Assembly: GCA_963714035.1 (NCBI GenBank)
Contig: OY970224.1
Span: 2,666,001-2,730,000 of the forward strand
Length of the DNA stretch: 64,000 bases
Source: DATFVB01 sp963714035
GTDB lineage: Bacteria; Acidobacteriota; Thermoanaerobaculia; UBA5066; DATFVB01
Direction: 5' to 3'
Each line of letters opens with the position of its first letter. Positions within the stretch are counted from its first letter, which is position 1. Below the pieces are notes generated by a model. It had not been told where the DNA came from. It worked only from the letters and a program-made list of their open reading frames with translations, and searched no databases. Made by a program: the position numbers and the translations under genes. This document shows positions 25,726 to 34,933 of this stretch, one piece after another.

Positions 25726-25862
25726 CGTTGCGAGTCCTACGGTTGCGAGTCGTTCGGTGGCGAGTTACGAGCCGGGGAAGGAATCGGCCGGCGCGCGTTT
25801 CCTGCGCGGCCTTTGAACCTCGACTTTCAACTCGGAACTCGCAACTCGCGAACTGACGACGC
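25726..25862. repeat. Heptad-periodic inverted repeat, locus 5
   Basis: The left arm (25726-25772) has GTTGCGA/GTGGCGA/GTTACGA units at 7-8 base steps. The right arm (25815-25860) has AACCTCG, ACTTTCA, ACTCGGA, ACTCGCA and ACTCGCG in perfect 7-base register. It lies between the MocR gene's 3' end and the cobalamin riboswitch. Confidence 0.72.
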
Positions 25863-25870
25863 AGTCGTCC

Positions 25871-27343
25871 TCAGACAACCACGTCCAACGGCCTCTCGAC
25901 GGAACGGCCGGCGGAGGCCGGCACGTATTCGGCCCACGCTCTCGAGAGCCGGGCGATTCCGTCTCGGATCTCGCCGGCTTCGAGGCAGAACGGAAGGCGG
26001 ATGTGGTCGTCATGGGCGTTGGAGGGCGAGAACACCGATCCGGGCAGGATCGCGACCCCGTGCCGCCTCGCGACCGCGCCGAATTCCTCCGCGTTTCCCC
26101 GGGGGAGGCGAACCCACACCGAGAGCCCGCCGAGCGGGCGCGTCCACTGCCATTCCGGCAGGCGTCGGGCGAGCTCGCCCGCGAGAACTTCGAAGCGCTC
26201 GACGATTTCGACGCGTCTCCGCGAGCGAATGTCCGGAAGCCGTCCCATCAGACGCGCGGCGAGCGTCTGCGACAGGGGAGAGTTCCCGAGATCGCTCATC
26301 ACCTTCAGCTCCGCCGCCGCGTCGAGCAGCGGCGCCGGCGCTCGCAGCCAGCCGACGCGGAGCCCTCCCCAGATGAGCTTCGAGAGCGAGCCGATCGTGA
26401 CGGCCCTCCCGCCGCGGCAGAACGCGGCGATCGGCGGAGGCGGTCGCGTCCCGAAATCGAGGTCGTCGAGCGTCCCGTCCTCGACGATCACCGCGCCGTG
26501 GCGATCCGCGATCGCGGCGATCTCGCGGCGTCCCTCTTCCGGAATCACCGGGCCGACCGGATTCTGGAAGGAGGGCATCAGGTAGATGGCCCGCGGATGC
26601 TCCCGCTCGACGACGGCGGCGAGCCGGTCGATGCGAACGCCGGAAGCGCCGACCGGCACCGTTACGAGACGGGCCCCCGTGGCCTCGTAGAGATCGATCG
26701 CGCCGAGGTAGGTCGGGTCCTCCAGCACGACGGCGTCGCCCCGTCGGAGAAGAAGCTGCGCCGCGATTCCGATCGCCTGCTGGGCGCCGTGCGTGACGAG
26801 CACCTCGGAGGGCCGCGTCGGAAGCCCCGCGGAGGTGAGGTGCCGCGCGATCGCCTCGCGCAGGGGCGGGAGGCCGAGACCGCTGTAGCCGTATCCCCGA
26901 AGGAGTCCGCGCGAATCCCGGCCGGCCCCGGCGAACGCCTCTTCGAGATCGGGCATGATCGCGGGGAGATGGAGGCCGAGGAACGAGACGGCGGTGCCGC
27001 CGGAATCGACGAGCCCGCGAAAAGCGCTGTGCCGGCGCCGGGCGGCGAGCGGCGCGGCGGCGGCGCGGACGGGCGCTTCTCTCCGCACGCGCGTGCCGCT
27101 CCCCTGGACCGACTCGAGCCAACCTTCGGCCCGAAGAACGTCGTACGCGCCGACGACGGTCGTGCGGCTGACGCCGAGCGTCTCGGCGAGCCGCCGCTCC
27201 GGAGGGAGGACGGTCCCGAGCGGGAATCGACCGGCCGCGAGCGCGTCGCCTGCGGCAGCGGCGAGCCGCCGGTACGTCGGCCCGCGACGGTCTCGCCAGC
27301 CTTCGAGCGCCGACACGAATTCCACGGCGTCGATCGGTGACAT
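25871..27343 (-). CDS. MocR/GabR-type transcription regulator (GntR winged helix fused to aminotransferase fold)
   Basis: 490 residues. The N-terminal winged helix (about 20-90: LPPERRLAETLGVSRTTVVG) is followed by a fold-type-I aminotransferase domain with THGAQQAIG, PSFQNPVGPVIP, DG in place of the usual D-Y at the PLP-binding aspartate region (VEDGTLDDL), and SLSKLIWGGLRVGW carrying the PLP lysine. Such proteins use PLP as effector and often regulate an adjacent, divergent gene. Here the neighbour is a branched-chain aminotransferase 103 bases away, sharing an AT-rich CCAAT-repeat region. On the minus strand a TATAAT lies 7 bases before the ATG, suggesting a leaderless, autoregulated mRNA. 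Confidence 0.9.
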   Translation of the reverse strand: MSPIDAVEFVSALEGWRDRRGPTYRRLAAAAGDALAAGRFPLGTVLPPERRLAETLGVSRTTVVGAYDVLRAEGWLESVQGSGTRVRREAPVRAAAAPLAARRRHSAFRGLVDSGGTAVSFLGLHLPAIMPDLEEAFAGAGRDSRGLLRGYGYSGLGLPPLREAIARHLTSAGLPTRPSEVLVTHGAQQAIGIAAQLLLRRGDAVVLEDPTYLGAIDLYEATGARLVTVPVGASGVRIDRLAAVVEREHPRAIYLMPSFQNPVGPVIPEEGRREIAAIADRHGAVIVEDGTLDDLDFGTRPPPPIAAFCRGGRAVTIGSLSKLIWGGLRVGWLRAPAPLLDAAAELKVMSDLGNSPLSQTLAARLMGRLPDIRSRRRVEIVERFEVLAGELARRLPEWQWTRPLGGLSVWVRLPRGNAEEFGAVARRHGVAILPGSVFSPSNAHDDHIRLPFCLEAGEIRDGIARLSRAWAEYVPASAGRSVERPLDVVV

Positions 27344-27346
27344 AAG

Positions 27347-27386
27347 TCCAATTATACGAGATTGGATATTGAATTGGCATTATCAT
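27347..27386. promoter_or_regulatory. Divergent promoter and probable MocR operator
   Basis: An AT-rich island in GC-rich DNA. TCCAAT (27347-27352), ATTGGA (27361-27366) and ATTGG (27373-27377) make one inverted and one direct repeat, the mix reported for MocR operators. TATAAT on the minus strand (27351-27356) overlaps the first box. TATCAT at 27381-27386 could be the -10 for the aminotransferase, with no good -35, as expected for a regulator-dependent promoter. Confidence 0.6.
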
Positions 27387-27446
27387 CGGCGAAGAATCTC
27401 GGTTGATGTGGATTGATTGGAAGCAAGTGGCTTAGGAGGTGAGCGT

Positions 27447-28394
27447 ATGGTTCTCCCGAAATTCGCGTATTTCGACGGGCGCATCCTTCCATACGGCGAA
27501 GCCAGGGTCGGTCTTCTGACGCACGCGCTCAACTATGGGACCGGCTGCTTTGCCGGCGTGCGCGCGTTCTGGAATCCGGAAGAAGAAGAGCTGTTCATTT
27601 TCCGCGCGCGTGACCATTTCCAGCGATTCCTCGAATCGTCCCGCCTCCTCTGCATGGATCTGCCCTGCTCCGCCGACGATCTGACGGAGAGCCTCGTCGC
27701 GCTGCTGCGCGCGGAGGGCCTCCGGGAGGACTGCTACATCCGTCCGCTCGCGTTCCTCTCCGACGAGACGATCGGCGTCCGGCTCGACGGCCTGACGCCG
27801 TCGGTTTCGATGGTCGCGTTTCCGTTCGGGAAGTACCTCGACCGCGACGAGGGCGCGCACCTGACCGTTTCGTCCTGGCGGCGGATCGACGACGCGGTGA
27901 TCCCGCCGCGCGGCAAGATCACGGGGGGATACGTCAATTCGGCTCTCGCGAAGAACGACGCGCAGAAGGCGGGGTTCGACGACGCGATCCTCCTGGACGG
28001 CCGCGGGAAGATCAGCGAGGCGACCGTGTCGAACGTCTTCCTCGTCCGGCGGGGCCAGGTGCTCACGCCGCAGGTGACCGACGGGGTTCTCGAGGGCATC
28101 ACCCGCCGCACGGTGACGGAGCTCGCGCGAAGGGAGCTCGGGATCGAGGTCGTCGAGCGTTCGATCGACCGCACGGAGCTCCTTCTCGCCGACGAGGCCT
28201 TTCTCGCGGGCACCGGGATCGGCATCGTCCCGGTCACGCGCGTCGATCACCGGCCGATCGGCGACGGGAAGATCGGAGAGATCACGGGATCGGTGCGGCG
28301 GCTCTATTTCGACGCGGCACGCGGCAAGCTCGCGGCGTATCGTTCCTGGTGCCGTCCGGTCGGCAAGTCGATCCAGCGGGTCGAAGTGGCGTGA
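27447..28394 (+). CDS. ilvE: Branched-chain amino acid aminotransferase (class IV)
   Basis: 315 residues. Interconverts leucine, isoleucine and valine with their 2-oxo acids. Motifs are HALNYGTGCFAGVRAF, IRPLAFLSDE, the PLP-lysine region GKITGGYVNSALAKNDAQ, and LLDGRGKISEATVSNVF, with the PLP-phosphate cup TGTGIGIVPVTRVD close to the C-terminus. ATG 27447 is chosen for its strong TTAGGAGGTGAG ribosome-binding site, rather than the in-frame ATG at 27417. It is controlled, by inference, by the divergent MocR protein. A D-amino-acid or lyase function within class IV is less likely. Confidence 0.92.
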   Translation: MVLPKFAYFDGRILPYGEARVGLLTHALNYGTGCFAGVRAFWNPEEEELFIFRARDHFQRFLESSRLLCMDLPCSADDLTESLVALLRAEGLREDCYIRPLAFLSDETIGVRLDGLTPSVSMVAFPFGKYLDRDEGAHLTVSSWRRIDDAVIPPRGKITGGYVNSALAKNDAQKAGFDDAILLDGRGKISEATVSNVFLVRRGQVLTPQVTDGVLEGITRRTVTELARRELGIEVVERSIDRTELLLADEAFLAGTGIGIVPVTRVDHRPIGDGKIGEITGSVRRLYFDAARGKLAAYRSWCRPVGKSIQRVEVA

Positions 28395-28419
28395 CGGAGC
28401 GGCGGGACGTTCGCGGCCG

Positions 28420-29223
28420 ATGAAGCTCTCGCTCATCGACGCCTTTACCGACGTTCCGTTCGCCGGCAACCCCGCCGCGGTTTGTCTGCTCGAGAACGAC
28501 GCCTCCGACGAGTGGCGTCAGGCCCTCGCCCGGGAGCTGGGGTTCCCGGAGACCGCGTTCCTCTTCCCGATCGGCCCGAACACGATCCAGATCCGCTGGT
28601 TCACGCCCGCTGTCGAGGTGGACCTCTGCGGCCACGCGACCCTCGCGAGCGCGCATTTTCTCCGGGAAGAGAACCTCGCTCCCGCCGAAGGCCCGATCCG
28701 CTTCCAGTCGAAGAGCGGGGTCCTCTTCGCCCGAGGCTCTTCCGGGCGGATCGAGCTCGATTTCCCGGAAGAGCCCGCCGCCGAGGCCGCGCCTCCGGAA
28801 GGGCTCCTGCAAGCGCTCGGGATCGAGGCTCTCTGGTTCGGCCGGAACCGGCTCGACTATCTCGCGCTCGTCGGCAGCGAGACGGAGGTCCGCGGACTGC
28901 GGCCGGATTTCGCGAGGCTGGCTGCTGCCTGCGCGGGCGGCCGAGGCGTGATCGTGACGGCGCGTTCGGAGAACCCGCGATTCGACTTCGTCTCCCGGTT
29001 CTTCGCTCCGTCGGCGGGGATCGACGAAGATCCGGTCACCGGGTCGGCGCATTGCTGCCTCGGCCCGTTCTGGGCCGAGCGTCTCGGAAAAAAAGACCTG
29101 CGCGGATTTCAGGCCTCGGCCCGGGGAGGCGCCGTTTCCGTTCGAACCGGCGAGAATGGAAGGGTTTACCTCGGAGGCTCGGCGGTCACTATTTTTCGGG
29201 GCGAGCTCGCGGTTCCGGAATAA
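28420..29223 (+). CDS. PhzF family isomerase/epimerase-like protein
   Basis: 267 residues. Diaminopimelate-epimerase fold. The PhzF signatures are present: DAFTDVPFAGNPAAVCLL, LGFPETAFLFP with the catalytic glutamate, VDLCGHATLASAHFL and DEDPVTGSAHCCLGPFW. The actual substrate is unknown; there is no phenazine pathway here. It follows the aminotransferase by 25 bases and may be in the same MocR-controlled operon, so an amino-acid-derived substrate is a reasonable guess. Confidence 0.9.
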   Translation: MKLSLIDAFTDVPFAGNPAAVCLLENDASDEWRQALARELGFPETAFLFPIGPNTIQIRWFTPAVEVDLCGHATLASAHFLREENLAPAEGPIRFQSKSGVLFARGSSGRIELDFPEEPAAEAAPPEGLLQALGIEALWFGRNRLDYLALVGSETEVRGLRPDFARLAAACAGGRGVIVTARSENPRFDFVSRFFAPSAGIDEDPVTGSAHCCLGPFWAERLGKKDLRGFQASARGGAVSVRTGENGRVYLGGSAVTIFRGELAVPE

Positions 29224-29251
29224 ACCATCGCGAGCCTCCGTTGTTTCGAGC

Positions 29252-29337
29252 GAGGGGAAATCCCTCGCGCCTCTCCAAAACATCTCACCACCAGCAGAAG
29301 GGGCGCGGAACGGTTCGTAGAACCAGCTCCGCGCCCC
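29252..29337. terminator. Two hairpins between convergent genes
   Basis: GCGAGGG/CCCTCGC at 29252-29270 is a 7-bp stem with a 5-base loop. At 29300-29337, GGGGCGCGGA pairs with TCCGCGCCCC and encloses GGTTC/GAACC. The genes on either side converge. Neither hairpin has a U-tract, so Rho-independent termination is uncertain. Confidence 0.45.
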
Positions 29338-29478
29338 ACCCGCCATTTCACGTCGCGTTCGTTTGCTCGGGCCAGTCGCGGCGGCGGCTCGTGCTGACGC
29401 ACTCGACCGCCGACGCTCCCTGAACCTCTTCTAGCTTGCTCGCTTGTTCCCTCACTCCCCGCCTGCCTCGCGGCACGA

Positions 29479-29586
29479 ACGCTCCCGCATCGCGGACCTC
29501 CTCCCCTCGGTTACTTCGGGGAGACTTTCCGCGATGCGGCCTCCGCGGCTCGCGCAGTGGCGCTCGACCGCTTCGCCGCCCCACCG
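29479..29586 (-). repeat. Interspersed repeat with hairpin core, copy 1
   Basis: On the minus strand this matches 38536-38650 over about 110 bases. Its core (29489-29535) folds as ATCGCGGA/TCCGCGAT outside and CTCCCC/GGGGAG inside, with loop GAAGTAACCGA. In the other copy the inner stem is CTCGCC/GGCGAG, a compensatory change. The rest of the 496-base gap (29338-29478 and 29587-29719) shows no gene or other clear structure. Confidence 0.7.
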
Positions 29587-29719
29587 TGCAGAGGCCTCGC
29601 GACCCTCGCGGAGCTCGGATCGCGAAGGTCAAGAAACCGAGAGCTCCCGTAGCAGCAGCAGCGTTGCGTGAAATCGGGAAGCGGTTTCCGCCACGGCCTC
29701 GCACGGGAGGAGCTCCGAG

Positions 29720-32700
29720 CTACTTCTGAATTTCCTTCCACTTCGCGAGCAGGGCGTCGAATTCGCTCTTCGTCCGCTGGAGCTCAGCCTCCGCCTGGGT
29801 GGTGGGCGGCGCGTCGGCGCTTTCGACGGCGTCGTAGACGGCCGCGAAGCGTCGGTGCAGCCGGGCGAATCCCCCGGCGCCCTCGAACGGCGCGAGCGGG
29901 TTGGCGGCGCCCTTTTCCGGCGGAGGGCCCGACGCCGACATCTTCTTCCGGTACGCGCCGAGCTCCTCGACCGCCGCAAACGATCGGTCCAGCTCCGCCG
30001 CCGCGTCCCGGGCGACTTCGAGCTGCCGCGCGATGGCTTCCGGGGCGAGGGAGACGCGGGGATCCATTTTGACGACGAGCGGCTGCGTCTCGGTCTTCCC
30101 GGCCGCGACGAGACGGACGGTGTAGGTCCCGGGAGCCGCGAGCGGACCCTCGGGCTCCGCGAGCGTGTCCTTTCCCCAGATCGCGGCGATCGTGTACTCG
30201 TAGGCCTCCGCTCTCGGCCGCGGATAGCGGAGGTCCCACACGAAACGGTGGTGCCCCGCTTCGCCCGAAAGGGCCGCGGGCGCTTTCAGCCATGCCGCGT
30301 CGAAGTACCGATTGGCGTTCACTTTTTCGGGGGAGTCGGCGCTCGAGTACCGGCGGACGAGCGTTCCCTTCGCGTCGAGGATCTCGAGCGCGACCGGACC
30401 CGAAACCGCCGACGGAAGCGAGTAGTCGAGGATGGCGCCGGCGGGCGGATTTTCGCCCAGCGGCGTCTCCGGCGGAGGCGGAGTGTCCTTGCCTTCGCTC
30501 CGCCGAAGGCGGTACGCCGCGGCCGGACGGAAGAGATGCGGCGAAGAGCCGGCCGCCTCCGTCGTCTGGCGGAGCGGCGAGACGTCGTCGAGGATCCAGA
30601 TCGCCCGGCCCTGGGTCGCCGCGATCAGGTCGTTGCCGTGAACGAGCAGGTCGCGCACCCACGTCGTCGGAAGATCGTTCTGCAGGGATTGCCAGTGGCC
30701 GCCGTCGTCGAACGAGACGAAGACCCCCGAGTCGGTGCCGGCGTAGAGGAGCCCGCGGCGTTCGGGATCGCTGCGGACGACGTCCACGAAGGCGTCGGCG
30801 GGAAGCCCGGCGCCGATCTCCGTCCAGGTCCTTCCCCCGTCATGGGTGCGCCAGGCGTGAGGCGTGAAATCGTCTCGGCGATGCCGGTCGACCGCGATGT
30901 AGGCGGTCTCGGGATCGAGCGCGGAGACGTCGAGCGAGGCGATCAGGCTCCAGGCCTCGATCCCCTTCGGGGTGACGTTCGACCAGGTTTTCCCCCCGTC
31001 GCGCGTCCGCTGGATCAATCCGTCGTCGGTTCCGATCCAGATGTCGTCGTCGGTGCGCGGCGAGAGAGCGATCGAGTAGATCACCCCGAATCCGCACGGG
31101 CCGGCGTTTTCGACCGTGATCGCGCCGTCGCATCCCTTCGTCCCGGCGACGGCTCGGGAGAGATCGGGGCTGATGATCTCCCACGAGTGGCCGCGGTCGC
31201 GCGAGCGGAAGAGCACCTGCGCGCCCTGGTAGATCGCGTGCGGGTCACGGGGAGAGACGGCGATCGGCGTGATCCACGTGTACCGGTACTTCACCGTCGT
31301 GGCCTTCTGCGCGTACGCCGAGACGACGTTGGGGTCGATCGCCGCGCTCTGGCCGGTGCGGGTGTCGAAGCGGCGGAGATTGCCGCCGAGGCCGCTCGCG
31401 TAGATCGTCAGGGCGTCGCTCGGGTCGGGCACGTCGTAGTCCCGCTCGTCGCCGCCGACGGGATGCCACTCCCGGAACGAGATCGCGCCGTAATCGCTCC
31501 GCGAGGCGACGCCGGCCGTTCCGCTGTCCTGCTGGCCGCTGTAGACCCAGTAAGGGAACTGGTCGTCGGCCGCGAGATGGTAGAACTGACCCGTCGGCTG
31601 GTTGTACCAGTTGCTCCAGCTCTTTCCGCCGTTGACGGAGACGACCGCGCCCTGGTCGCTTCCGGTCGCGATGTGGTCGGGATGCTTCGGGTTGATCCAG
31701 ACGAAGTGGTAGTCGTCTCCGCCGGGGGAGCCCCGGAGGGCCTCGAACGTCTTTCCGCCGTCGGTGGAGCGGCGGATCGACTGTCCGGTCGTGTAGACGA
31801 CGTCGGGATTGGCGGGATCGGCCGTCAGGCGGCCGAAGTAATCGCTTCCGATCCAGGGCTCCGCGTTGACGCGGGTCCACGACGCTCCGCCGTCATCGGA
31901 CCGATAGAGTCCGGTCTGGCTGCCGGCGGCGGCGCCGAGAGCGAAGTTCCCGCTCGAGGCTCGGGCGTCCACCGCGGCCCAGACGCGTCCGTTGGCGGAA
32001 GTCGAGAGCCCGATTCTTCCGATGTTCCCCGAGGGAAATCCCGAACCGGTGAGCCGTTTCCAGGTCCGGCCCTCGTCCTCGGACTTGTAGACGCCGCTTC
32101 CCGGGCCGACGTTCGGCTGGAAGTAGGAGAGCCACGGGTAATTTCGCGCCTGCCACATCGCGGCGTAGACGATCGACGGATTGCGGGGATCGGCCGCCAG
32201 GTCGACGGCGCCGGTGTTGTCGTCGACGAAGAGCGTCTTCTTCCACGTGCGGCCTCCGTCCTCGGTCCGGTAGACGCCGCGGTCCGGGTTCGCCGCGAAG
32301 ATGTGGCCGAATCCGGCGGCGAGCACCACGTTCGGGTCCTTCGGATCGACGAGGAGGCGTCCGATCGCGCGCGTCGCGTCGAGGCCAAGGTGCCGCCAGG
32401 TTTTTCCCGCATCGTCCGAGCGGTAGACGCCGCGTCCCGACGAGATGTCGTACCGCGTCTCGACCTGCCCGGTGCCGACGTAGATCACGTTCGGGTCCGA
32501 AGGCGCGATCGCGAGGGAGTCGACCGATGCCGTCTTCTCGTTCTGGAAGAGCGGATTCCACGTCTGCCCCGCGTCGTCCGTCCGCCACACGCCGCCGACG
32601 GCCGCGCCGAAGTAGAAGACGTCCGGCCGGTCGGGGATTCCCTCGATGCAGGTCGCCCAACCGGCGCGGAAGGGGCCGATCGATCGCCAGTGCAGTCCGG

Positions 32701-32800
32701 GGAACGACGGAACCCCGTTCGGCGCGGGAGCGGCCCCGGCGGCGAAAGTGCATCCGAGCGCGGCGACGGCCGCGAGAACCCGGCGGATCGTGTTCATCAT
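29720..32800 (-). CDS. Secreted sortilin-like BNR-repeat protein (VPS10 domain type)
   Basis: 1026 residues. A signal peptide (VLAAVAALGCTFAAGAAP) leads into a long series of BNR/Asp-box repeats such as SDDAGKTWRHLG, EDGGRTWKKTL and TRDGGKTWSNV, making a ten-bladed or double propeller to about residue 740. A beta-sandwich-like domain follows (FVWDLRYPRPRAEAYEYTI) and the C-terminus is helical. Such proteins are often auto-annotated as glycosyl hydrolases but no catalytic residues can be named here. ATG 32800 follows AAAGAGGAA; GTG 32815 would extend it. It is 11 bases downstream of the NIPSNAP-like gene. Confidence 0.85.
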   Translation of the reverse strand: MMNTIRRVLAAVAALGCTFAAGAAPAPNGVPSFPGLHWRSIGPFRAGWATCIEGIPDRPDVFYFGAAVGGVWRTDDAGQTWNPLFQNEKTASVDSLAIAPSDPNVIYVGTGQVETRYDISSGRGVYRSDDAGKTWRHLGLDATRAIGRLLVDPKDPNVVLAAGFGHIFAANPDRGVYRTEDGGRTWKKTLFVDDNTGAVDLAADPRNPSIVYAAMWQARNYPWLSYFQPNVGPGSGVYKSEDEGRTWKRLTGSGFPSGNIGRIGLSTSANGRVWAAVDARASSGNFALGAAAGSQTGLYRSDDGGASWTRVNAEPWIGSDYFGRLTADPANPDVVYTTGQSIRRSTDGGKTFEALRGSPGGDDYHFVWINPKHPDHIATGSDQGAVVSVNGGKSWSNWYNQPTGQFYHLAADDQFPYWVYSGQQDSGTAGVASRSDYGAISFREWHPVGGDERDYDVPDPSDALTIYASGLGGNLRRFDTRTGQSAAIDPNVVSAYAQKATTVKYRYTWITPIAVSPRDPHAIYQGAQVLFRSRDRGHSWEIISPDLSRAVAGTKGCDGAITVENAGPCGFGVIYSIALSPRTDDDIWIGTDDGLIQRTRDGGKTWSNVTPKGIEAWSLIASLDVSALDPETAYIAVDRHRRDDFTPHAWRTHDGGRTWTEIGAGLPADAFVDVVRSDPERRGLLYAGTDSGVFVSFDDGGHWQSLQNDLPTTWVRDLLVHGNDLIAATQGRAIWILDDVSPLRQTTEAAGSSPHLFRPAAAYRLRRSEGKDTPPPPETPLGENPPAGAILDYSLPSAVSGPVALEILDAKGTLVRRYSSADSPEKVNANRYFDAAWLKAPAALSGEAGHHRFVWDLRYPRPRAEAYEYTIAAIWGKDTLAEPEGPLAAPGTYTVRLVAAGKTETQPLVVKMDPRVSLAPEAIARQLEVARDAAAELDRSFAAVEELGAYRKKMSASGPPPEKGAANPLAPFEGAGGFARLHRRFAAVYDAVESADAPPTTQAEAELQRTKSEFDALLAKWKEIQK

Positions 32801-32811
32801 TTCCTCTTTCT

Positions 32812-33108
32812 TCACTCGACGACGTGGAAGATTTCCCGATGCCCCGACTCCACGAGCGGAACGAACTTCGCGTACGCTTCCTTCCAGGCCGCGTCGCCCA
32901 TCGTTTTCTGGGAGCGCTCGAGATCGGCGAGCGAGTCGAACGTCAGCTCGTGCACGAGCGTGTAGAACGGTCCGCTGACGTCGGTCAGGATCCGGCTCGG
33001 CGCCGTCATTCCGGCGCGCCGGGCGACCGCGAGCACGTTCTTCATTGTTTCCTGCGCGTCGCGCGCTTTGCCGAACTTCAGACGGAAGACGTTTCGGACG
33101 ACGATCAT
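32812..33108 (-). CDS. NIPSNAP-like small alpha/beta-barrel protein
   Basis: 98 residues, a dimeric ferredoxin-like fold by sequence pattern: MIVVRNVFRLKFGKARDA and a C-terminal strand HREIFHVVE. TTTGGAGGTGGGG is an excellent ribosome-binding site for ATG 33106-33108. Function is unknown; relatives bind small molecules or act as stress proteins. It precedes the sortilin-like gene in an apparent two-gene operon. The MITE-like element at 33137 starts only 28 bases upstream, so it may provide or interrupt the promoter. Confidence 0.75.
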   Translation of the reverse strand: MIVVRNVFRLKFGKARDAQETMKNVLAVARRAGMTAPSRILTDVSGPFYTLVHELTFDSLADLERSQKTMGDAAWKEAYAKFVPLVESGHREIFHVVE

Positions 33109-33136
33109 GACCCCACCTCCAAAGTTGCCTATCTTA

Positions 33137-33410
33137 GTGCCCCGCCCCGGAAATAACGTGCCATTTGCGCTCGCGGCTTGCGCGACGAGGGCAAGGCGCG
33201 TCGCGGGGGCAGATGCCGGAAGCATGGGGCCCGCGACGCAACGCCGCCATCGTTCGCAATGTGCTGGCGCCCTTCGGGTTCGGGCGGCGCGGGCCAATCT
33301 GCGGCGCCGCCGCAACTCGACGATGGCAACGCATCGCCATCGTCGCGGCGACTGGCAGCTTACCCCGCGGCGCTCCGAACAACTGGCACGGTATTCCCGG
33401 GGCGGGGCAC
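33137..33410 (+). mobile_element. MITE-like element A (274 bp) with 27-bp terminal inverted repeats
   Basis: The left end 33137-33163 (beginning GTGCCCCGCCCCGG) and the right end 33384-33410 are inverted copies matching at 25 of 27 positions. There is no transposase. The core (about 33185-33380) aligns with the core of element B (62046-62323, opposite strand), including a near-identical block around CTGGCGCCC and GGGTTCGGGCGGCGC. A stem CGACGATGGC/GCCATCGTCG lies inside at about 33317-33345. I see no clear target-site duplication. Confidence 0.8.
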
Positions 33411-33443
33411 CTGGTCAAGATTTCGACGGCCTTCCCGACGCGG

Positions 33444-34862
33444 TCAGACTGCCGGAGACTCCGCCTCGGCGATCATCCTCTCCCAGAGCCGCGCGACGTG
33501 CTCTCGCTCCGTCCCGAGGCTGCCGATCGAGATCCGGACCATCCACCGGCCTCCCAGGATCGCGGGCGTGACGAACGCCTCGCCCGAGCGGTTGACGGCA
33601 TCCGCCCAGGCGAGCGTGTGCCGGTCGAGAGCTTCGCCCCCCGTGCCCGCCGGTTCGTGCCGGACGCAGACGGTCTGGAGCGGCACGGGCGCGACGACGC
33701 GCCATCCCGGCCGCCGGCGCACTTCCGATTCGAGCCAGCGCGCGTTCTCGATGTCGCGGCGGAGCCGGCGGCGAAGGCCCTCGACGCCCTCGGAACGGAT
33801 GAGGAACCAGAGCTTCAGCGCCCGGAACCGGCGGCCGAGCGGGATCCCCCAGTCGCGATAGTTCGTCACCTGCTCATCGACCGCCGTCCGGAGATAGCTC
33901 GGATTCGTGCTCATGACCCGCGCGAGGTGCTGCGGGTCGCGGACGAAATAGATCGAACAGTCGAATGCCGCCCCGAGCCACTTGTGGGGGTTGACGACGA
34001 GCGAGTCCGCGCCCTCGATTCCCTCCCACATCGGCCGGCACTCCGGCAGGATCATCGCCGAGCCCGCCATCGCCGCGTCGACGTGGAGCCACAGGCCGTG
34101 GGTTCGGGCGACCTCCGCGACCGCGGCGAGCGGGTCGAACGCCGTCGTCGCCGTCGTCCCCGTCGTCGCGACGATCGCGCACGGCCGAATGCCGGCCGCG
34201 AGATCCGTCTCGACCGCCCGCGCGAGCGCGTCGGGGCGCATCGCGAACGCCGCGTCGACCGGGATCTTCCGAAGATGCGCGCGGCCGAAGCCGGCGAGGA
34301 GCGCCGCCTTCTCGACCGAACTGTGGCTCTGCTCCGAACAATACACGGAAAGTGGGGGCTCGCCGGCGACGCCGCCCTGCGCCATCGCGTAGCCCGTCGT
34401 CCGCTCGCGCGCGCAGAGGAGAGCGACGAGCGTCGAGGTCGAGGCGGTGTCGGCGATCACGCCGCTCCAGGCGTCCGAGAGTCCGAGCATCCCGCGAAGC
34501 CAGTCGGTCGCGACCTCCTCGACCTCGGTCAGCGCGGGGCAGGCCTGCCACGAGAGTCCCAGGACGCCGAGACCCGTGGACACGAAGTCGCCGAGCACCG
34601 AGGAGAGCTCGCCGTTGGAGGGAAAGAACGCGAAGAAGCTCGGATGCTGCCAGTGGGTGAGCGCCGGAACCACGAGGCGGTCGAGGTCCGCGAGGATCGC
34701 CTCGAACGGCTCTCCGCGCTCGGGCGCGGAGGCGGGAAGGTTCCGGCGGAGGCTCCCCGGTTCCGCGTTCGCGACGACGGGAAGATCGGGAGCGCGGGTC
34801 CGGTAGTCGGCGATCCAGTCGACGACGGCATGTCCCCAGCGGCGGAATTCCTCGGGAGTCAT
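33444..34862 (-). CDS. PLP-dependent decarboxylase (aromatic-L-amino-acid decarboxylase family)
   Basis: 472 residues, fold-type I, group II decarboxylase. Motifs are HWQHPSFFAFFPSNGE, SEQSHSSVEKAALLAG, the PLP-stacking and aspartate region WLHVDAAMAG, and NPHKWLGAAFDCS with the PLP lysine. These match DOPA/tryptophan/tyrosine decarboxylases; the exact amino acid cannot be read from sequence. ATG 34862 is chosen over 34889 because of GGAGGCGCCG directly upstream. It is divergent from larB, with 71 bases between starts. Confidence 0.9.
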   Translation of the reverse strand: MTPEEFRRWGHAVVDWIADYRTRAPDLPVVANAEPGSLRRNLPASAPERGEPFEAILADLDRLVVPALTHWQHPSFFAFFPSNGELSSVLGDFVSTGLGVLGLSWQACPALTEVEEVATDWLRGMLGLSDAWSGVIADTASTSTLVALLCARERTTGYAMAQGGVAGEPPLSVYCSEQSHSSVEKAALLAGFGRAHLRKIPVDAAFAMRPDALARAVETDLAAGIRPCAIVATTGTTATTAFDPLAAVAEVARTHGLWLHVDAAMAGSAMILPECRPMWEGIEGADSLVVNPHKWLGAAFDCSIYFVRDPQHLARVMSTNPSYLRTAVDEQVTNYRDWGIPLGRRFRALKLWFLIRSEGVEGLRRRLRRDIENARWLESEVRRRPGWRVVAPVPLQTVCVRHEPAGTGGEALDRHTLAWADAVNRSGEAFVTPAILGGRWMVRISIGSLGTEREHVARLWERMIAEAESPAV

Positions 34863-34933
34863 CGGCGCCTCCGGAGCCGCTTCTACCATGCCCGGCCGCC
34901 GGCCGCTGCCCGCCGCGGCGCGGCCAGTCCGGT

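Noticed and set aside
29855..32965. A 1036-codon frame opposite the sortilin-like protein
   Set aside because: Composition is that of an antisense shadow; the minus strand has a signal peptide and many clear Asp-box repeats.
33137..33410. An insertion sequence
   Set aside because: At 274 bp with no transposase it can only be a non-autonomous element; it is reported as MITE-like.
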